Shown here piece by piece: positions 27,347 through 35,625 of a DNA stretch of 64,000 nucleotides. Location of the stretch: positions 1,054,001 through 1,118,000 of the forward strand of contig CAVRGG010000004.1 of the NCBI GenBank assembly GCA_963720695.1. The letters are read 5' to 3'. Every line of letters begins with the position of its first letter. Position 1 is the stretch's first letter. Under the pieces are notes generated by a model, which did no database searches, was not told the origin of the DNA, and saw only the letters and a list, made by a program, of their open reading frames with translations. Made by a program: the position numbers and the translations under genes. The stretch is from UBA668 sp963720695 (GTDB taxonomy: Bacteria; Actinomycetota; Acidimicrobiia; Acidimicrobiales; Ilumatobacteraceae).

Positions 27347-28114
27347 TCAGCCGCTGATGGTGGCCGAGGTGTCGCTCGGTCCACCATCGATCGTGCTGGT
27401 ACCCGAACCGGTGTCGGTGCCGGCGCCGTTGGCGTCACCGTCCTGGTCCCCGGGTCCGTGACCGTGGTGGCCGGGGCCACCGGGTCCCGGACCCGCGGTC
27501 TGGGTGTTGTTGACGAAGTCGGTGATGCGCGTCGTGGCCTCGGCCAGCTCGGCATCGCCTTCGGCTTGGGTGTGCTTGCCCGCCGCGACCTCTTCGTCCA
27601 CGTGCGTCGTCGCCTGCGCGACGAGGGCGTCGATCACGGCCTGAGCGGTCGTGCCGTTGGCCTCGGCGAGCTGTGCGATGGTCTGGCCACCTTGGATCCC
27701 GGTGCGGACCTCGTCGACGGTGATGCCGAGCACGGCCGCCACGGTGTCGAGGTTGGCGCCGGGCCCACCCATGCCGGGCCCACCCATGCCGGGACCACGG
27801 TGACCGCCGTCCATCGGGCCTGCCGCCTCGAGCGCGGCGATCACGGCGTCGGCCTGCGCCTGCGTGAGGGTGGCGTCGTCGACGAGGGGTTGCAGCACCG
27901 ACTGGAGCCGAGCGGTGTGATCCGCATCGGCGGCGGGGTTGGCGGCGGCGGTCGAGGTGTTCGAGGTGTTCGAGGTGTCCGTGGTGTCGGCGTTGACGGC
28001 CGACACGACGTTGGCGGAGGCTCCTGCGGAACCTGCCATTTCCAGGATGAGTCCGGCGCCGGCGCCGGCCAGGAGGCCTGCGCTGAGACCGAGTGCGGTG
28101 ACTCGCTTGTTCAT
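27347..28114 (-). CDS. Exported helical-repeat protein with Gly/His-rich tail
   Basis: 255 residues from ATG 28114 (GAAAGG about 9 nt upstream). Signal peptide 1-33, a Ser/Thr/Asn linker, then helical segments including LTQAQADAVIAALEAAG and ITVDEVRTGIQGGQTIAQLA that resemble the short helical modules of exported YckD/DUF2680-like proteins. A GPGMGGPGMGGPG linker splits the helical part, and the C-terminus is Gly/Pro/His/Asp-rich and may bind metal. Function unknown; position before a two-component pair suggests an envelope role. Confidence 0.65.
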   Translation of the reverse strand: MNKRVTALGLSAGLLAGAGAGLILEMAGSAGASANVVSAVNADTTDTSNTSNTSTAAANPAADADHTARLQSVLQPLVDDATLTQAQADAVIAALEAAGPMDGGHRGPGMGGPGMGGPGANLDTVAAVLGITVDEVRTGIQGGQTIAQLAEANGTTAQAVIDALVAQATTHVDEEVAAGKHTQAEGDAELAEATTRITDFVNNTQTAGPGPGGPGHHGHGPGDQDGDANGAGTDTGSGTSTIDGGPSDTSATISG

Positions 28115-28221
28115 CGGGGTGTTGCCTTTCGAATGGGGGCGGCAACGAACATGCTGCGCCGACGAGGTAAGGCGCCCGCAGAGGCTTCGTGAGAACGAGG
28201 TGAGAAGGGCGAGCGGGGGCG

Positions 28222-29625
28222 TCAGCTCGACGTGGTCGCCGACCACGCGTCGAACGCGTCGATCAGCTTCAGCAACGCCTGCTCCACGACCTCGCTGAGC
28301 GCAGGGTGGATCCAGACCTGCCCGGTGGCCATGTCGTCGGCCGTCGTGCCGAGGTGCATCCCCTGCACGAGCAACTGGACGAGGATCGACGCCTCGTGGC
28401 CGATGACGTGGGCCCCGGTGACCTGCCGTGTGCGCGGATCGCCGATGAGCTTGCAGAAGCTGGTCGTGTCCTCCATCGCCCATCCGTACGCCGCGCCCGC
28501 GTAGTCGTGGGAGATGACGCAGAACGGATCACCTGCGGCCGCGGCCTCGTGCTCGGTGACGCCGACCGATCCGATCTGCGGGTTGCCGAAAACTGCGTGG
28601 GGCGCGGGGCGCTGGTCGTACCGATGGAGCGAGTCGGGGTGCAGCAGGTTGTGCTTGACCACCTTCGCCTCGCCGTTCGCCATGTGCTTGAGCTGGTGCC
28701 GGCCGTTGATGTCGCCCAGCGCCCAGACGCCGGGAGCGGTGGTGCGCCCGTACTCGTCGACCTTCACGTTGCCGCGCTCGTCGACCTCGATCCCGCCGTC
28801 GGTGACGCGCAGTTGGTCGCTGTTGGGAATGCGCCCGGTCGCCACGAGAAGGACGTCGCCCTCGATCGTGCGAGGCCCACCGTCGCACTGCAGTTGCACA
28901 CCGACGCCGTCGGGGGTCATGTACACCTTGTCGATCGTGGCGCCCAGCGCGAGGTCGAAGCGGGTGCTCATCCGCTGCGTGAACCGCTCGGACACGTCGT
29001 GGTCCTCGGCCTGCATGAGCCGATGGCTGCGGTTGATGATCGTCACCCGTGACCCGAACGACTGGAACACATGCCCCATCTCCGATGCGATGAAGCCGCC
29101 GCCGATGACGATGAGGTGCTCGGGGAGGCGCGCGATGCGCATGATGCTGTCGCTGGTGTGGAACGGCACCTCGTCGATGCCGGGCAGGTCCGGGACGTAC
29201 GAGCGGGCGCCGGCGGCGATGACGACCCGCTCACCCGTGATGCGGGCATCGCCCACGACCAGTTCGCGGTCTCCGACGAAATGCGCGCTGTGTTCGTACA
29301 CGTCGATGTTCGGAAGGCCGTGGCGGTAGCGGCGACCGCTCTCGGCGATCGGATCGATCCGGCCGAACACTCGACGGACGATCGCCGGCCAGTCGACGCC
29401 ATGGAACTCCGTGTGGACGCCGAGCCGATCACCGTGCTTGGCGTGGTCGGCGAGATCCGCGGGGTAGATGAACATCTTCGACGGGATGCAGCCTCGATTG
29501 AGGCAGGTGCCCCCGAACAGGCCCCGCTCCACGATGGCGATCCTCCAACCGTCCATCTCCGGACCGATGATCGAGTTGCCGGAACCGGTTCCGATGATGA
29601 TGAGGTCGTAGTGCTCGGTGCTCAC
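28222..29625 (-). CDS. mtr: Mycothione reductase
   Basis: 467 residues, a class-I flavoprotein disulfide reductase that uses NADPH to reduce mycothiol disulfide, the actinobacterial counterpart of glutathione reductase. FAD motif GTGSGNS near residue 12, redox-active C41 and C46 in GGTCLNRGCIPSK, NADPH motif GGGFIASE near 170, second FAD motif ALGDINGRHQLKHMAN, and the C-terminal active-site histidine in WIHPALSE. The NxxH and HPALSE details fit Mtr better than dihydrolipoamide dehydrogenase or mercuric reductase. Divergent from superoxide dismutase across 75 bp, an oxidative-stress pairing. GTG 29625 has CACCCT 7 nt upstream, so possibly leaderless. Confidence 0.92.
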   Translation of the reverse strand: MSTEHYDLIIIGTGSGNSIIGPEMDGWRIAIVERGLFGGTCLNRGCIPSKMFIYPADLADHAKHGDRLGVHTEFHGVDWPAIVRRVFGRIDPIAESGRRYRHGLPNIDVYEHSAHFVGDRELVVGDARITGERVVIAAGARSYVPDLPGIDEVPFHTSDSIMRIARLPEHLIVIGGGFIASEMGHVFQSFGSRVTIINRSHRLMQAEDHDVSERFTQRMSTRFDLALGATIDKVYMTPDGVGVQLQCDGGPRTIEGDVLLVATGRIPNSDQLRVTDGGIEVDERGNVKVDEYGRTTAPGVWALGDINGRHQLKHMANGEAKVVKHNLLHPDSLHRYDQRPAPHAVFGNPQIGSVGVTEHEAAAAGDPFCVISHDYAGAAYGWAMEDTTSFCKLIGDPRTRQVTGAHVIGHEASILVQLLVQGMHLGTTADDMATGQVWIHPALSEVVEQALLKLIDAFDAWSATTSS

Positions 29626-29700
29626 ACGTCACAGGGTGCCACGTGGCGCTCACCGACACACACGGGTACGGTGCTTTCTCAGACGCGAAAGGAATCGGTG

Positions 29701-30315
29701 ATGACCCCCTACACCCTGCCCGACCTGCCCTATTCCCCCGGAGCGCTCGAGCCGCACTACAGCGGCGAGATCGTGGCCCTGCACCACGACAAGCACCACG
29801 CGGCGTACGTGAAGGGCGCCAACGACACGCTCGAACAGCTCAGCGCCGCGCGCGAGGCGGGAGACTTCAGCGCGATCAACATGCTCTCGCGCAGCTACGC
29901 GTTCCACCTCAGTGGCCACGTGCTGCACAGCATCTTCTGGACGAACATGAGCCCCGACGGAGGCGGTCGCCCCGAGGGCGAGTTGGCATCCGCCATCGAG
30001 GAGTACTTCGGCACCTTCGACGCCTTCCAGGCACAGCTCACCGCAGCCACCGTCAACGTGCAGGGCATCGGATGGGGGGCGCTCGCGTGGGAGCCCGCCG
30101 CCGGTCGCCTCGTGGTCGAGCAGGTGCACGACCACCAAGGCAACGTCGGTGCGGGATCGGTACCGCTCCTCGTGATCGATTCGTGGGAGCACGCCTACTA
30201 CCTCCAGTACAAGAACGTGAAGGCCGACTTCGTGAAGGCGTTCTGGAACATCGTGAACTGGCCCGACGTGGCGGCGCGGTTCGCCGCGGCACGCGTCGCC
30301 CCGTCCACCATCTGA
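29701..30315 (+). CDS. sodA: Superoxide dismutase, Fe/Mn family
   Basis: 204 residues. Metal ligands H28 (LHHDKHH), H76 (HVLHSIFW), D160 and H164 (DSWEHAYY) are all present. It converts superoxide to oxygen and peroxide in the cytoplasm. GWGALAW and the absence of an export signal fit the Mn/cambialistic branch, but metal choice cannot be settled by eye. GAAAGGA lies 8-14 nt before ATG 29701. Its gene is divergent from mycothione reductase. Confidence 0.93.
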   Translation: MTPYTLPDLPYSPGALEPHYSGEIVALHHDKHHAAYVKGANDTLEQLSAAREAGDFSAINMLSRSYAFHLSGHVLHSIFWTNMSPDGGGRPEGELASAIEEYFGTFDAFQAQLTAATVNVQGIGWGALAWEPAAGRLVVEQVHDHQGNVGAGSVPLLVIDSWEHAYYLQYKNVKADFVKAFWNIVNWPDVAARFAAARVAPSTI

Positions 30316-30334
30316 CGAGCTCGGCGTCCCCGAC

Positions 30335-30340
30335 TACCCT
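30335..30340 (+). promoter_or_regulatory. -10 element, leaderless promoter of Cys-rich protein gene
   Basis: TACCCT ends 7 nt before ATG 30348; CTGACG lies 17 nt upstream (30312-30317) as a -35 candidate at the very end of sodA. Confidence 0.6.
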
Positions 30341-30347
30341 GACCCTC

Positions 30348-31013
30348 ATGGCGTCGCACGAGTTCGAGGAGATCCTCGACGGCGACACACTGTGGCGGTT
30401 CGAGCCGGACTTCCTGACCTCGAACTGGACGTGCATCTGGGGTCGGGGATGTCAGGGCATCCTCGATCATCCGGCCGAAGCTCTCCAGCAGGGCTGCTGC
30501 TCGGTCGGCGCGGAGTTGACCGATCTCGACGAGGCGATGAACGTGAGCGCTCTCGCCGCGACGGTGCCGGTCGAGCTGTGGCAGCACCACGATCGGGTCG
30601 ACGAGCACGACGTGTTCAGCGACGCGACGCGCACCAACACCAAGGTCGTCGACGGTGCGTGCATCTTCCTCAACGCGCCCGGCTTCGAGGGCGGCGCGGG
30701 CTGTGCGCTGCACCTGGCGGCGGCACGCGTCGGTGAGTCACCGATCGATTGGAAGCCGTCGGTGTGCTGGCAGCTCCCGATCCGGGTGGACTGGGAGATG
30801 CAGCCCGACGGCATCGAACACGCGACCGTGCGGCGGTGGAGCCGCGCCGACTGGGGCGACGAGGGGACGACGATGGCGTGGTGCTGCACGGAGGGCACCG
30901 ATGCCTACATCGGCGACCGCCCGGTGATCGACTCACTCGGCGAGGAACTCGCTGCGGTGACCGGCACCGAGGTCTACGTCGAGCTCCGTCGCCGCCTCGG
31001 TCACGCCGACTGA
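30348..31013 (+). CDS. Cysteine-rich protein of unknown function
   Basis: 221 residues, soluble. Conserved-looking cysteines are clustered near the N-terminus (WTCIWGRGCQGI at about 27-38 and GCCSVGAEL at about 49-57), with others at about 106, 115, 141 and in AWCCTEG near 182. Spacing recalls the iron-sulfur or zinc-chelating YkgJ/DUF3109-type proteins, but I cannot assign it firmly. An NAPGFEGGAGCALH segment in the middle also fits such a fold. Leaderless start; followed by hairpin element A. Confidence 0.65.
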   Translation: MASHEFEEILDGDTLWRFEPDFLTSNWTCIWGRGCQGILDHPAEALQQGCCSVGAELTDLDEAMNVSALAATVPVELWQHHDRVDEHDVFSDATRTNTKVVDGACIFLNAPGFEGGAGCALHLAAARVGESPIDWKPSVCWQLPIRVDWEMQPDGIEHATVRRWSRADWGDEGTTMAWCCTEGTDAYIGDRPVIDSLGEELAAVTGTEVYVELRRRLGHAD

Positions 31014-31052
31014 GCGCTCGGCTTCTGGTCAGCGATCTGCCCGCGCCGGCTC

Positions 31053-31095
31053 CTGATCCGGATGCTTCCCGGATTCCGGGAAGCATCCGGACCAG
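31053..31095. repeat. 43-bp hairpin element, copy A
   Basis: Twenty-base arms pair at 19 of 20 positions around an ATT loop; ends CTGA and CCAG. Lies 40 nt after the stop of the Cys-rich gene and 43 nt after the stop of the converging gene. A partial copy of its outer tail in inverse orientation (TTCTGGTCAGC) occurs about 20 nt to the left. Confidence 0.8.
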
Positions 31096-31137
31096 AACGC
31101 CTCGGACTGGGGCCGGCGGGTCACGTCACAGGTCAGG

Positions 31138-31572
31138 TCACGGCACGCGACGGAGTGGTTCGAGGACGAGGACGTAGTCGGCGAGCCGCGCCGCGGCCTC
31201 GATCGCCTCGTCGACCTCGTCGCCGTCGGGCACCGGCCACACCTCGGAGATGCGTCGCCACCCGGTGCGTCCGATGAAGTCCCCAGCGACCGCGTCCTCC
31301 CCCAGCTTCTTGCGCCACACCTTCTCCTTGGAGAGCAGCCGGCTCAGGACCTCGTCGTTCATCGGCGCCTTGGCGTGCTCGGCATGGAACCCGATCTCGA
31401 GCCGCTCATCACCGTCGATCCGGATCAGTTGCGACTCGTAGTGCTCGCGCGTCGAGTCGTCGAACCACACCTTGATGCCCCGGCTGTGCACCGACACCGA
31501 GCGTCGACCGTCGACACCGGCGACGAAACCTTCGAACGCATCGCGCACCATCTCGAAGAACGTCGAGTCCAC
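31138..31572 (-). CDS. Hypothetical protein, 144 aa
   Basis: Not recognised. Acidic, soluble, no signal or membrane helix. A C-terminal DGDEVDEAIEAAARLADYVLVLEPLRRVP segment is helical, and an SREHYESQ-like central stretch is polar. GTG 31572 is preceded at 7 nt by TAATGT with no ribosome site. The gene lies between hairpin elements A (after its stop) and B (before its promoter). Confidence 0.6.
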   Translation of the reverse strand: MDSTFFEMVRDAFEGFVAGVDGRRSVSVHSRGIKVWFDDSTREHYESQLIRIDGDERLEIGFHAEHAKAPMNDEVLSRLLSKEKVWRKKLGEDAVAGDFIGRTGWRRISEVWPVPDGDEVDEAIEAAARLADYVLVLEPLRRVP

Positions 31573-31579
31573 TCGATCG

Positions 31580-31585
31580 ACATTA
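31580..31585 (-). promoter_or_regulatory. -10 element, leaderless promoter of 144-aa protein gene
   Basis: TAATGT on the minus strand, 7 nt before GTG 31572. Confidence 0.55.
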
Positions 31586-31635
31586 GGCGCTGGACACCGC
31601 TGACGCGATCGGGCCTGCGGCGAAAGAGCCCCGCT

Positions 31636-31678
31636 CTGGGCAGGATCGTTCCCGGGTTCCGGGAACGATCCGGACCAG
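31636..31678. repeat. 43-bp hairpin element, copy B
   Basis: Arms pair at 18 of 20 positions around a GTT loop; ends CTGG/CCAG, then AACG. It starts 7 nt after the stop of the gene ending at 31685. The core triplet TCG (left arm) and its partner differ from copy A in both arms, keeping the pairing. Confidence 0.8.
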
Positions 31679-31684
31679 AACGAG

Positions 31685-32251
31685 TCAGCGCGGGGCGGTG
31701 GCGGGGAAGGTCACCGTGGACTCGGAGAGGCGGCGGCAGGCGCGTACCTCACGGCGGATCGGCCACCACTCGTAGAGGAACGTCTCCATCGGCTTCCACA
31801 TGCTGACCCAACCGACGACGAGCAGACCCTCGTGGAGCACCTCGAGGAACGGGTTCGTGCTCTCGCCGATCACGTGCGCCGCACCGTTCAGCACGGCGAT
31901 CGCGAAGATGCCGATGACCAGACTGATGCGACCCTCGCGCCACAGCTTGCTGAGCTGCCTCGACGACTGCCACTCGCGGTACTCGAAGTGGTTGTGGATG
32001 CCCGACGTGATCGCCGACTCCCGCCCCGCGAGACGGCTGTCGGCCACGTACACCTCGAGCGTGATCGGCTGGTCCTTGTCGAGATCCTCCGCCCACTCCT
32101 CGATCCAGTCGGCCACCTCCGGGTTGAGCGAGCGCTCCTCGAGCGGGGTCGGATCCATGGGGTTGAAGATCTGCTCCACCGTGGCGACGCGCACCTGGAT
32201 GGGACTGTCCTGCAGCTCCTCGTGCGAGCGGGGCCAGTTGCGTTGTTCCAT
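31685..32251 (-). CDS. Hypothetical membrane protein, 188 aa
   Basis: Not recognised. A soluble acidic N-terminal 110 residues (ending RLAGRESAITSGIHNHFEYRE) is followed by two membrane helices (about 114-130 and 140-158) and a basic C-terminus. The HNHFEYR motif is conserved-looking. ATG 32251 has no clear ribosome site; GAGACT lies 6 nt upstream, a weak leaderless signal. Hairpin element B sits right after its stop. Confidence 0.6.
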   Translation of the reverse strand: MEQRNWPRSHEELQDSPIQVRVATVEQIFNPMDPTPLEERSLNPEVADWIEEWAEDLDKDQPITLEVYVADSRLAGRESAITSGIHNHFEYREWQSSRQLSKLWREGRISLVIGIFAIAVLNGAAHVIGESTNPFLEVLHEGLLVVGWVSMWKPMETFLYEWWPIRREVRACRRLSESTVTFPATAPR

Positions 32252-32272
32252 GCCCCCAGTCTCGCGGGCCGG

Positions 32273-33559
32273 CTATCCGTTCTTGGGGAGCTGTGCCCAG
32301 GTGTGGGTCCGGTCGTTGTTCGGCTCCTTGGGCAGGCCGAGTGCCCGCTCGCCGAGGATGTTCCGCTGCACCTGGTCGGTGCCGCCGTAGATGGGCGGAC
32401 CCTGGGCGAACAGGGCGAGTTCGGTCACGAACGGCATCGCCGGGTTCACACCGGCGGCCTCGTTGGCCTTGCGGTGCTCTGCGTCGTATGCGTGCAGCGT
32501 GCCCGCCGCACCGGCGACCCGCAGCCCGAGGTCGCGGCTCTGGCGCATGATCTCGCTCATCGACAGCTTCGCGATGTTCGGTGCCGCCGGGATGTCGCGA
32601 CCGGCGGCCTTCTCGGCCTTCACCCGCAGCGCCATCATCCGGCCCACCTCGTGCAGGGTGTGCAACTTCATCAGGCCCTGACGGAACGTCGGCTCGGAGA
32701 TCATCCCGTTGGCCTTGGCCATCTGGATGAGCATCTTCTCCATACCGGCCGCCATCGCCCCGCCCGCGCCCCCCGGACTGGCGGGACGCACGAAGTCGCC
32801 GACCCGCTTGGGCAGGTCGCCCGCGATCGTGCCCGCGTTGGCGAGAGCGGCTGCGCTGTGCCCGCCCGCGCCCAACCCGGCACGTTCGAACATGAGCGTC
32901 GTGTTGGCCACCGCCCAACCGTTGTTCGTGCCACCGATGATGGCGTCGTCGGGCACCCTCGCGTCGCTGAGGAACACCTCGTTGAACAGCGCCCGCCCGG
33001 TCATCTCCCGCAACGGGCGCACGTCGACCGCGGACGGCTGGTGCATGTCGAACGCGAACCAGGTGATGCCCTGGTGCTTGGGCACGTCAGGGTTGGTGCG
33101 CGCGATGAGCATGCCCATGTCGGCGATCTGACCTCCGCTGGTCCACACCTTCTGGCCGTTGACCACCCACTCCTCGCCGTCCTTGATGGCACGCGAACCC
33201 AATCCCGCGAGGTCGCTCCCCGCACCGGGCTCACTGAACAACTGGCACCACGCCTGCTGTCCGGTCACGATCGGGAGGACGTAGCGATCGATCTGCTCCT
33301 GCGTCCCGTGGACCGCGATCGTCGGCGCGGCGAGCAGCATCCCGAGTCCGCCCGGCGCGGGGACGGCTCCATGGGCGACGATCCGCTGCCCGACGCCGAT
33401 CGCCTCGTTGCGCGAGACGCCCTTGCCGTAGGCGTGCGTCGGAAGGGCCGGCGCGGCCCACCCAGAGGTGCCCAGGCGCTGCCACCACTCGGCGACGGTG
33501 AGGTCGGGGTCCCAGTTCTCGTTCAGCCACGCGTCGAGTTCGTCGAGGAGTTCGGTCAT
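32273..33559 (-). CDS. Acyl-CoA dehydrogenase family protein
   Basis: 428 residues. FAD-dependent desaturation of an acyl-CoA thioester. QLFSEPGAGSDLAGL and VNGQKVWTSG are the flavin-side signatures in the middle domain, and the C-terminal domain ends with IYGGTDQVQRNILGERALGLP. The usual catalytic glutamate of the YEGT motif is glycine here, as in many actinobacterial enzymes for branched or steroid-side-chain substrates, so the base may sit elsewhere. Substrate unknown. GGAGGG lies just upstream of ATG 33559. Confidence 0.88.
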   Translation of the reverse strand: MTELLDELDAWLNENWDPDLTVAEWWQRLGTSGWAAPALPTHAYGKGVSRNEAIGVGQRIVAHGAVPAPGGLGMLLAAPTIAVHGTQEQIDRYVLPIVTGQQAWCQLFSEPGAGSDLAGLGSRAIKDGEEWVVNGQKVWTSGGQIADMGMLIARTNPDVPKHQGITWFAFDMHQPSAVDVRPLREMTGRALFNEVFLSDARVPDDAIIGGTNNGWAVANTTLMFERAGLGAGGHSAAALANAGTIAGDLPKRVGDFVRPASPGGAGGAMAAGMEKMLIQMAKANGMISEPTFRQGLMKLHTLHEVGRMMALRVKAEKAAGRDIPAAPNIAKLSMSEIMRQSRDLGLRVAGAAGTLHAYDAEHRKANEAAGVNPAMPFVTELALFAQGPPIYGGTDQVQRNILGERALGLPKEPNNDRTHTWAQLPKNG

Positions 33560-33619
33560 CCCTCCAGCTTCACGCAGGGACGCTCGGCGATGCGACTCGG
33601 AGGGCCCCGAACGATGGCG

Positions 33620-34333
33620 TCAGACGGTGGCGACGTAGATGATGTCGCCGGTCGCCACCGGGGTCCCGGCCTTGGGCTCGACGGTGATGGCCCACGCCGT
33701 GGGATCAGCGGTGGCCTTCAGCGTGCGGTGCACGGTGCCGTCGCTCGCTGGATCGAGGACGTACATCGCCTTCGCCTCGTCGGGCGTGATGAGCCACAGC
33801 TCGTACGCCTTGTCGGCAGGCGCGGGCGGCAGGTCCTCGCCGATGAGCACGGCCTCGCCGAGTGTCCCCGACCAGGCCACCTTGAACGAACCGGCCGTGC
33901 CGCTCTTGTTCTCCAGGTCCACCACCCGCGCATCGGGCTGCTCCAGGACACGGGCCAGTTCGTCGGAGTAGGTCGTGGTGTCCCGACCGGTGAACACGAC
34001 CACGCCGACCACGATCGCGACCATGGCCGCAGCCATCGCGAGGACACCGGTGATCGAGCGCATGCGGCGGCGCTGCGCCAGATCGATCGGTGTCACCGTG
34101 GGCGACAGCTGACGGGTCGTCGCGATCTCCCCCATCACCTTCGACTTCAGCGAAGCCGGGGCCGGGGTGGCCAGCGACGATGCCACGTGCGTCATCGTGT
34201 CGCGGAACTCCAACACGTCGGCTCGACACACCTCGCACGACTCGTAGTGGGCCTCGAACGCCTGGCGTTCGTGCAGGTCCAATGCGTCCAATGCGTAGGC
34301 CGCGGCGAGGTGATGCACATCGATGTCGCTCAC
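33620..34333 (-). CDS. Anti-sigma factor (RskA-like)
   Basis: 237 residues. N-terminal zinc-binding anti-sigma domain with H-x3-C-x2-C pattern (HYESCEVC, about residues 29-36), one membrane helix (about 92-115), and an extracytoplasmic RskA C-terminal domain with the KAYELWLI segment. It holds the partner sigma factor at the membrane until the exported part senses a signal. Overlaps the sigma gene by 4 bp. Confidence 0.88.
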   Translation of the reverse strand: MSDIDVHHLAAAYALDALDLHERQAFEAHYESCEVCRADVLEFRDTMTHVASSLATPAPASLKSKVMGEIATTRQLSPTVTPIDLAQRRRMRSITGVLAMAAAMVAIVVGVVVFTGRDTTTYSDELARVLEQPDARVVDLENKSGTAGSFKVAWSGTLGEAVLIGEDLPPAPADKAYELWLITPDEAKAMYVLDPASDGTVHRTLKATADPTAWAITVEPKAGTPVATGDIIYVATV

Positions 34334-34926
34334 GACTCACCTCCCAATTCGTCACGTAGCCGGATCAAGCCGTCGCGAATGCGACTCTTCACGGTGCCCT
34401 CCGCCACGTCGAGCAACACCGCCACCTCCCGATACGTGTGTCCCCCGAAGTACGCGAGCTCCACGGCCTCACGCTGCAGGTCGCTGAGCTGAGCGAGCGC
34501 CCGCCGAACGCGCGCCTGATCGATGGACGACTCCACCTCCGCGACCACCACGTCATGGTCGCGCACCGTCTGAGCAGCATCACGGTCCTGTCGGTCGCGT
34601 GATGCCTGCTCGCTTCGAACCCGGTCGATCGCCCGACGGTGCGCCAGCGTCGCCGCCCACGATCGGGCCGTGCCCTTCGTGCCGTCGAAGCGGGCGGCGA
34701 GTCGCCACAGTTCGACGAACACCTCCTGGGCCACTTCCTCGGCCTGCGACGGGTCGCGCACCACCTTCAGCACCACGCCGTAGACGACGGGCGACAGTTC
34801 GTCGAAGAGTTCTGCGAACGCCGCCTGGTCGCCCCGACCGGCCCGGCGCAGCAAGGCACCGGCGTGGTCGCCGACGTCGACCGGCGATTCCGCCTGCCGC
34901 GCGCGAATGGGCCTCAGCACACCCAC
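34330..34926 (-). CDS. ECF RNA polymerase sigma factor (SigK-like)
   Basis: 198 residues. Region 2 with FAELFDELSPVVYGVVLKVVRDPSQAEEVAQEVFVELW (described by position: about 38-75) and region 4 with HTYREVAVLLDVAEGTVKSRI near 165-185, no region 3. The VYGVVLKVVRD and adjacency to an RskA-type gene put it near the SigK/L group. GTG 34926 has GGAG upstream. Cotranscribed with its anti-sigma factor. Confidence 0.9.
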   Translation of the reverse strand: MGVLRPIRARQAESPVDVGDHAGALLRRAGRGDQAAFAELFDELSPVVYGVVLKVVRDPSQAEEVAQEVFVELWRLAARFDGTKGTARSWAATLAHRRAIDRVRSEQASRDRQDRDAAQTVRDHDVVVAEVESSIDQARVRRALAQLSDLQREAVELAYFGGHTYREVAVLLDVAEGTVKSRIRDGLIRLRDELGGES

Positions 34927-35099
34927 TGCGTCTCCGATGGCTCAGGATCTCGACGTACCCGCACGGACTTCATTCGTCACCGCGTCGAGTTCGGATGGGT
35001 GCAGACGGATTCCACCACCTCATTGTCGGCCAGATTCGGCGCGGCCGCATCATCCTCGGCTCGATTCGTCGGGGTCCAGCGTCCTCTCGGCTCCATGGG

Positions 35100-35105
35100 T
35101 AGCGT
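35100..35105 (+). promoter_or_regulatory. -10 element, leaderless promoter of 168-aa protein gene
   Basis: TAGCGT, 7 nt before GTG 35113. This signal decides the start; an in-frame GTG at 35104 overlaps the hexamer. Confidence 0.55.
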
Positions 35106-35112
35106 GGACGAC

Positions 35113-35619
35113 GTGGCAGGACGTCAACTCGGGCGGGTGACCGCCAAGCTGTTGCACACGGCGAAACCGTCCGCGGTGCGCGATCGTGCTGTGGAGTTCG
35201 GCCGCACCCTCCAGCGCGAGTACGAGGCTGGCAAGCGCGACGACCCGGATCCGGCCCCGGCGGAGGAGGCCGCCACCGCCGACGAGGTCGCTGGGATCAT
35301 GCACAAGGTCGACTGGGCGAAGGTGAAGGCGGCGACGAGCGATCGCACGACCGAGACCGCCCAGAGCATGAAGGCGATGGCGGGTCAGGTGGACTGGGAC
35401 AAGGTGACACCGGTTGCCGCCCAGGTTTCCAGTGCCCTCATCGCCGCGGTGGCATCGGGGCAGATCCCCCTCGGCGGTGCGCTCGGCGGCCGGGTGGCAC
35501 GCACGATCATGAACGACCGCAACCTCGCCCAGAAGGTCGCCGCCACGCTCAGGAGCACCCCCGACTCGATGCCTCCCGACTTCCGAGGCGCGATCGAGAC
35601 GACCGCCACGGAGTCCTAG
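35113..35619 (+). CDS. Hypothetical protein, 168 aa
   Basis: Not recognised. Soluble, helical, Ala-rich. Two short internal similar segments, VDWAKVKAATSDRT and VDWDKVTPVAAQVS (about 63-102), suggest a duplicated helical unit. A GQIPLGGALGGRVARTIM segment is mildly hydrophobic. The 186-bp gap between the sigma gene and this start holds no other gene; only this promoter was seen in it. Confidence 0.6.
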   Translation: MAGRQLGRVTAKLLHTAKPSAVRDRAVEFGRTLQREYEAGKRDDPDPAPAEEAATADEVAGIMHKVDWAKVKAATSDRTTETAQSMKAMAGQVDWDKVTPVAAQVSSALIAAVASGQIPLGGALGGRVARTIMNDRNLAQKVAATLRSTPDSMPPDFRGAIETTATES

Positions 35620-35625
35620 CGACGG

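Noticed and set aside
31053..31095. Hairpin elements read as an integron attC site or CRISPR repeat
   Set aside because: No integrase, no cas genes, no regular spacing, and copies are scattered over 33 kb.
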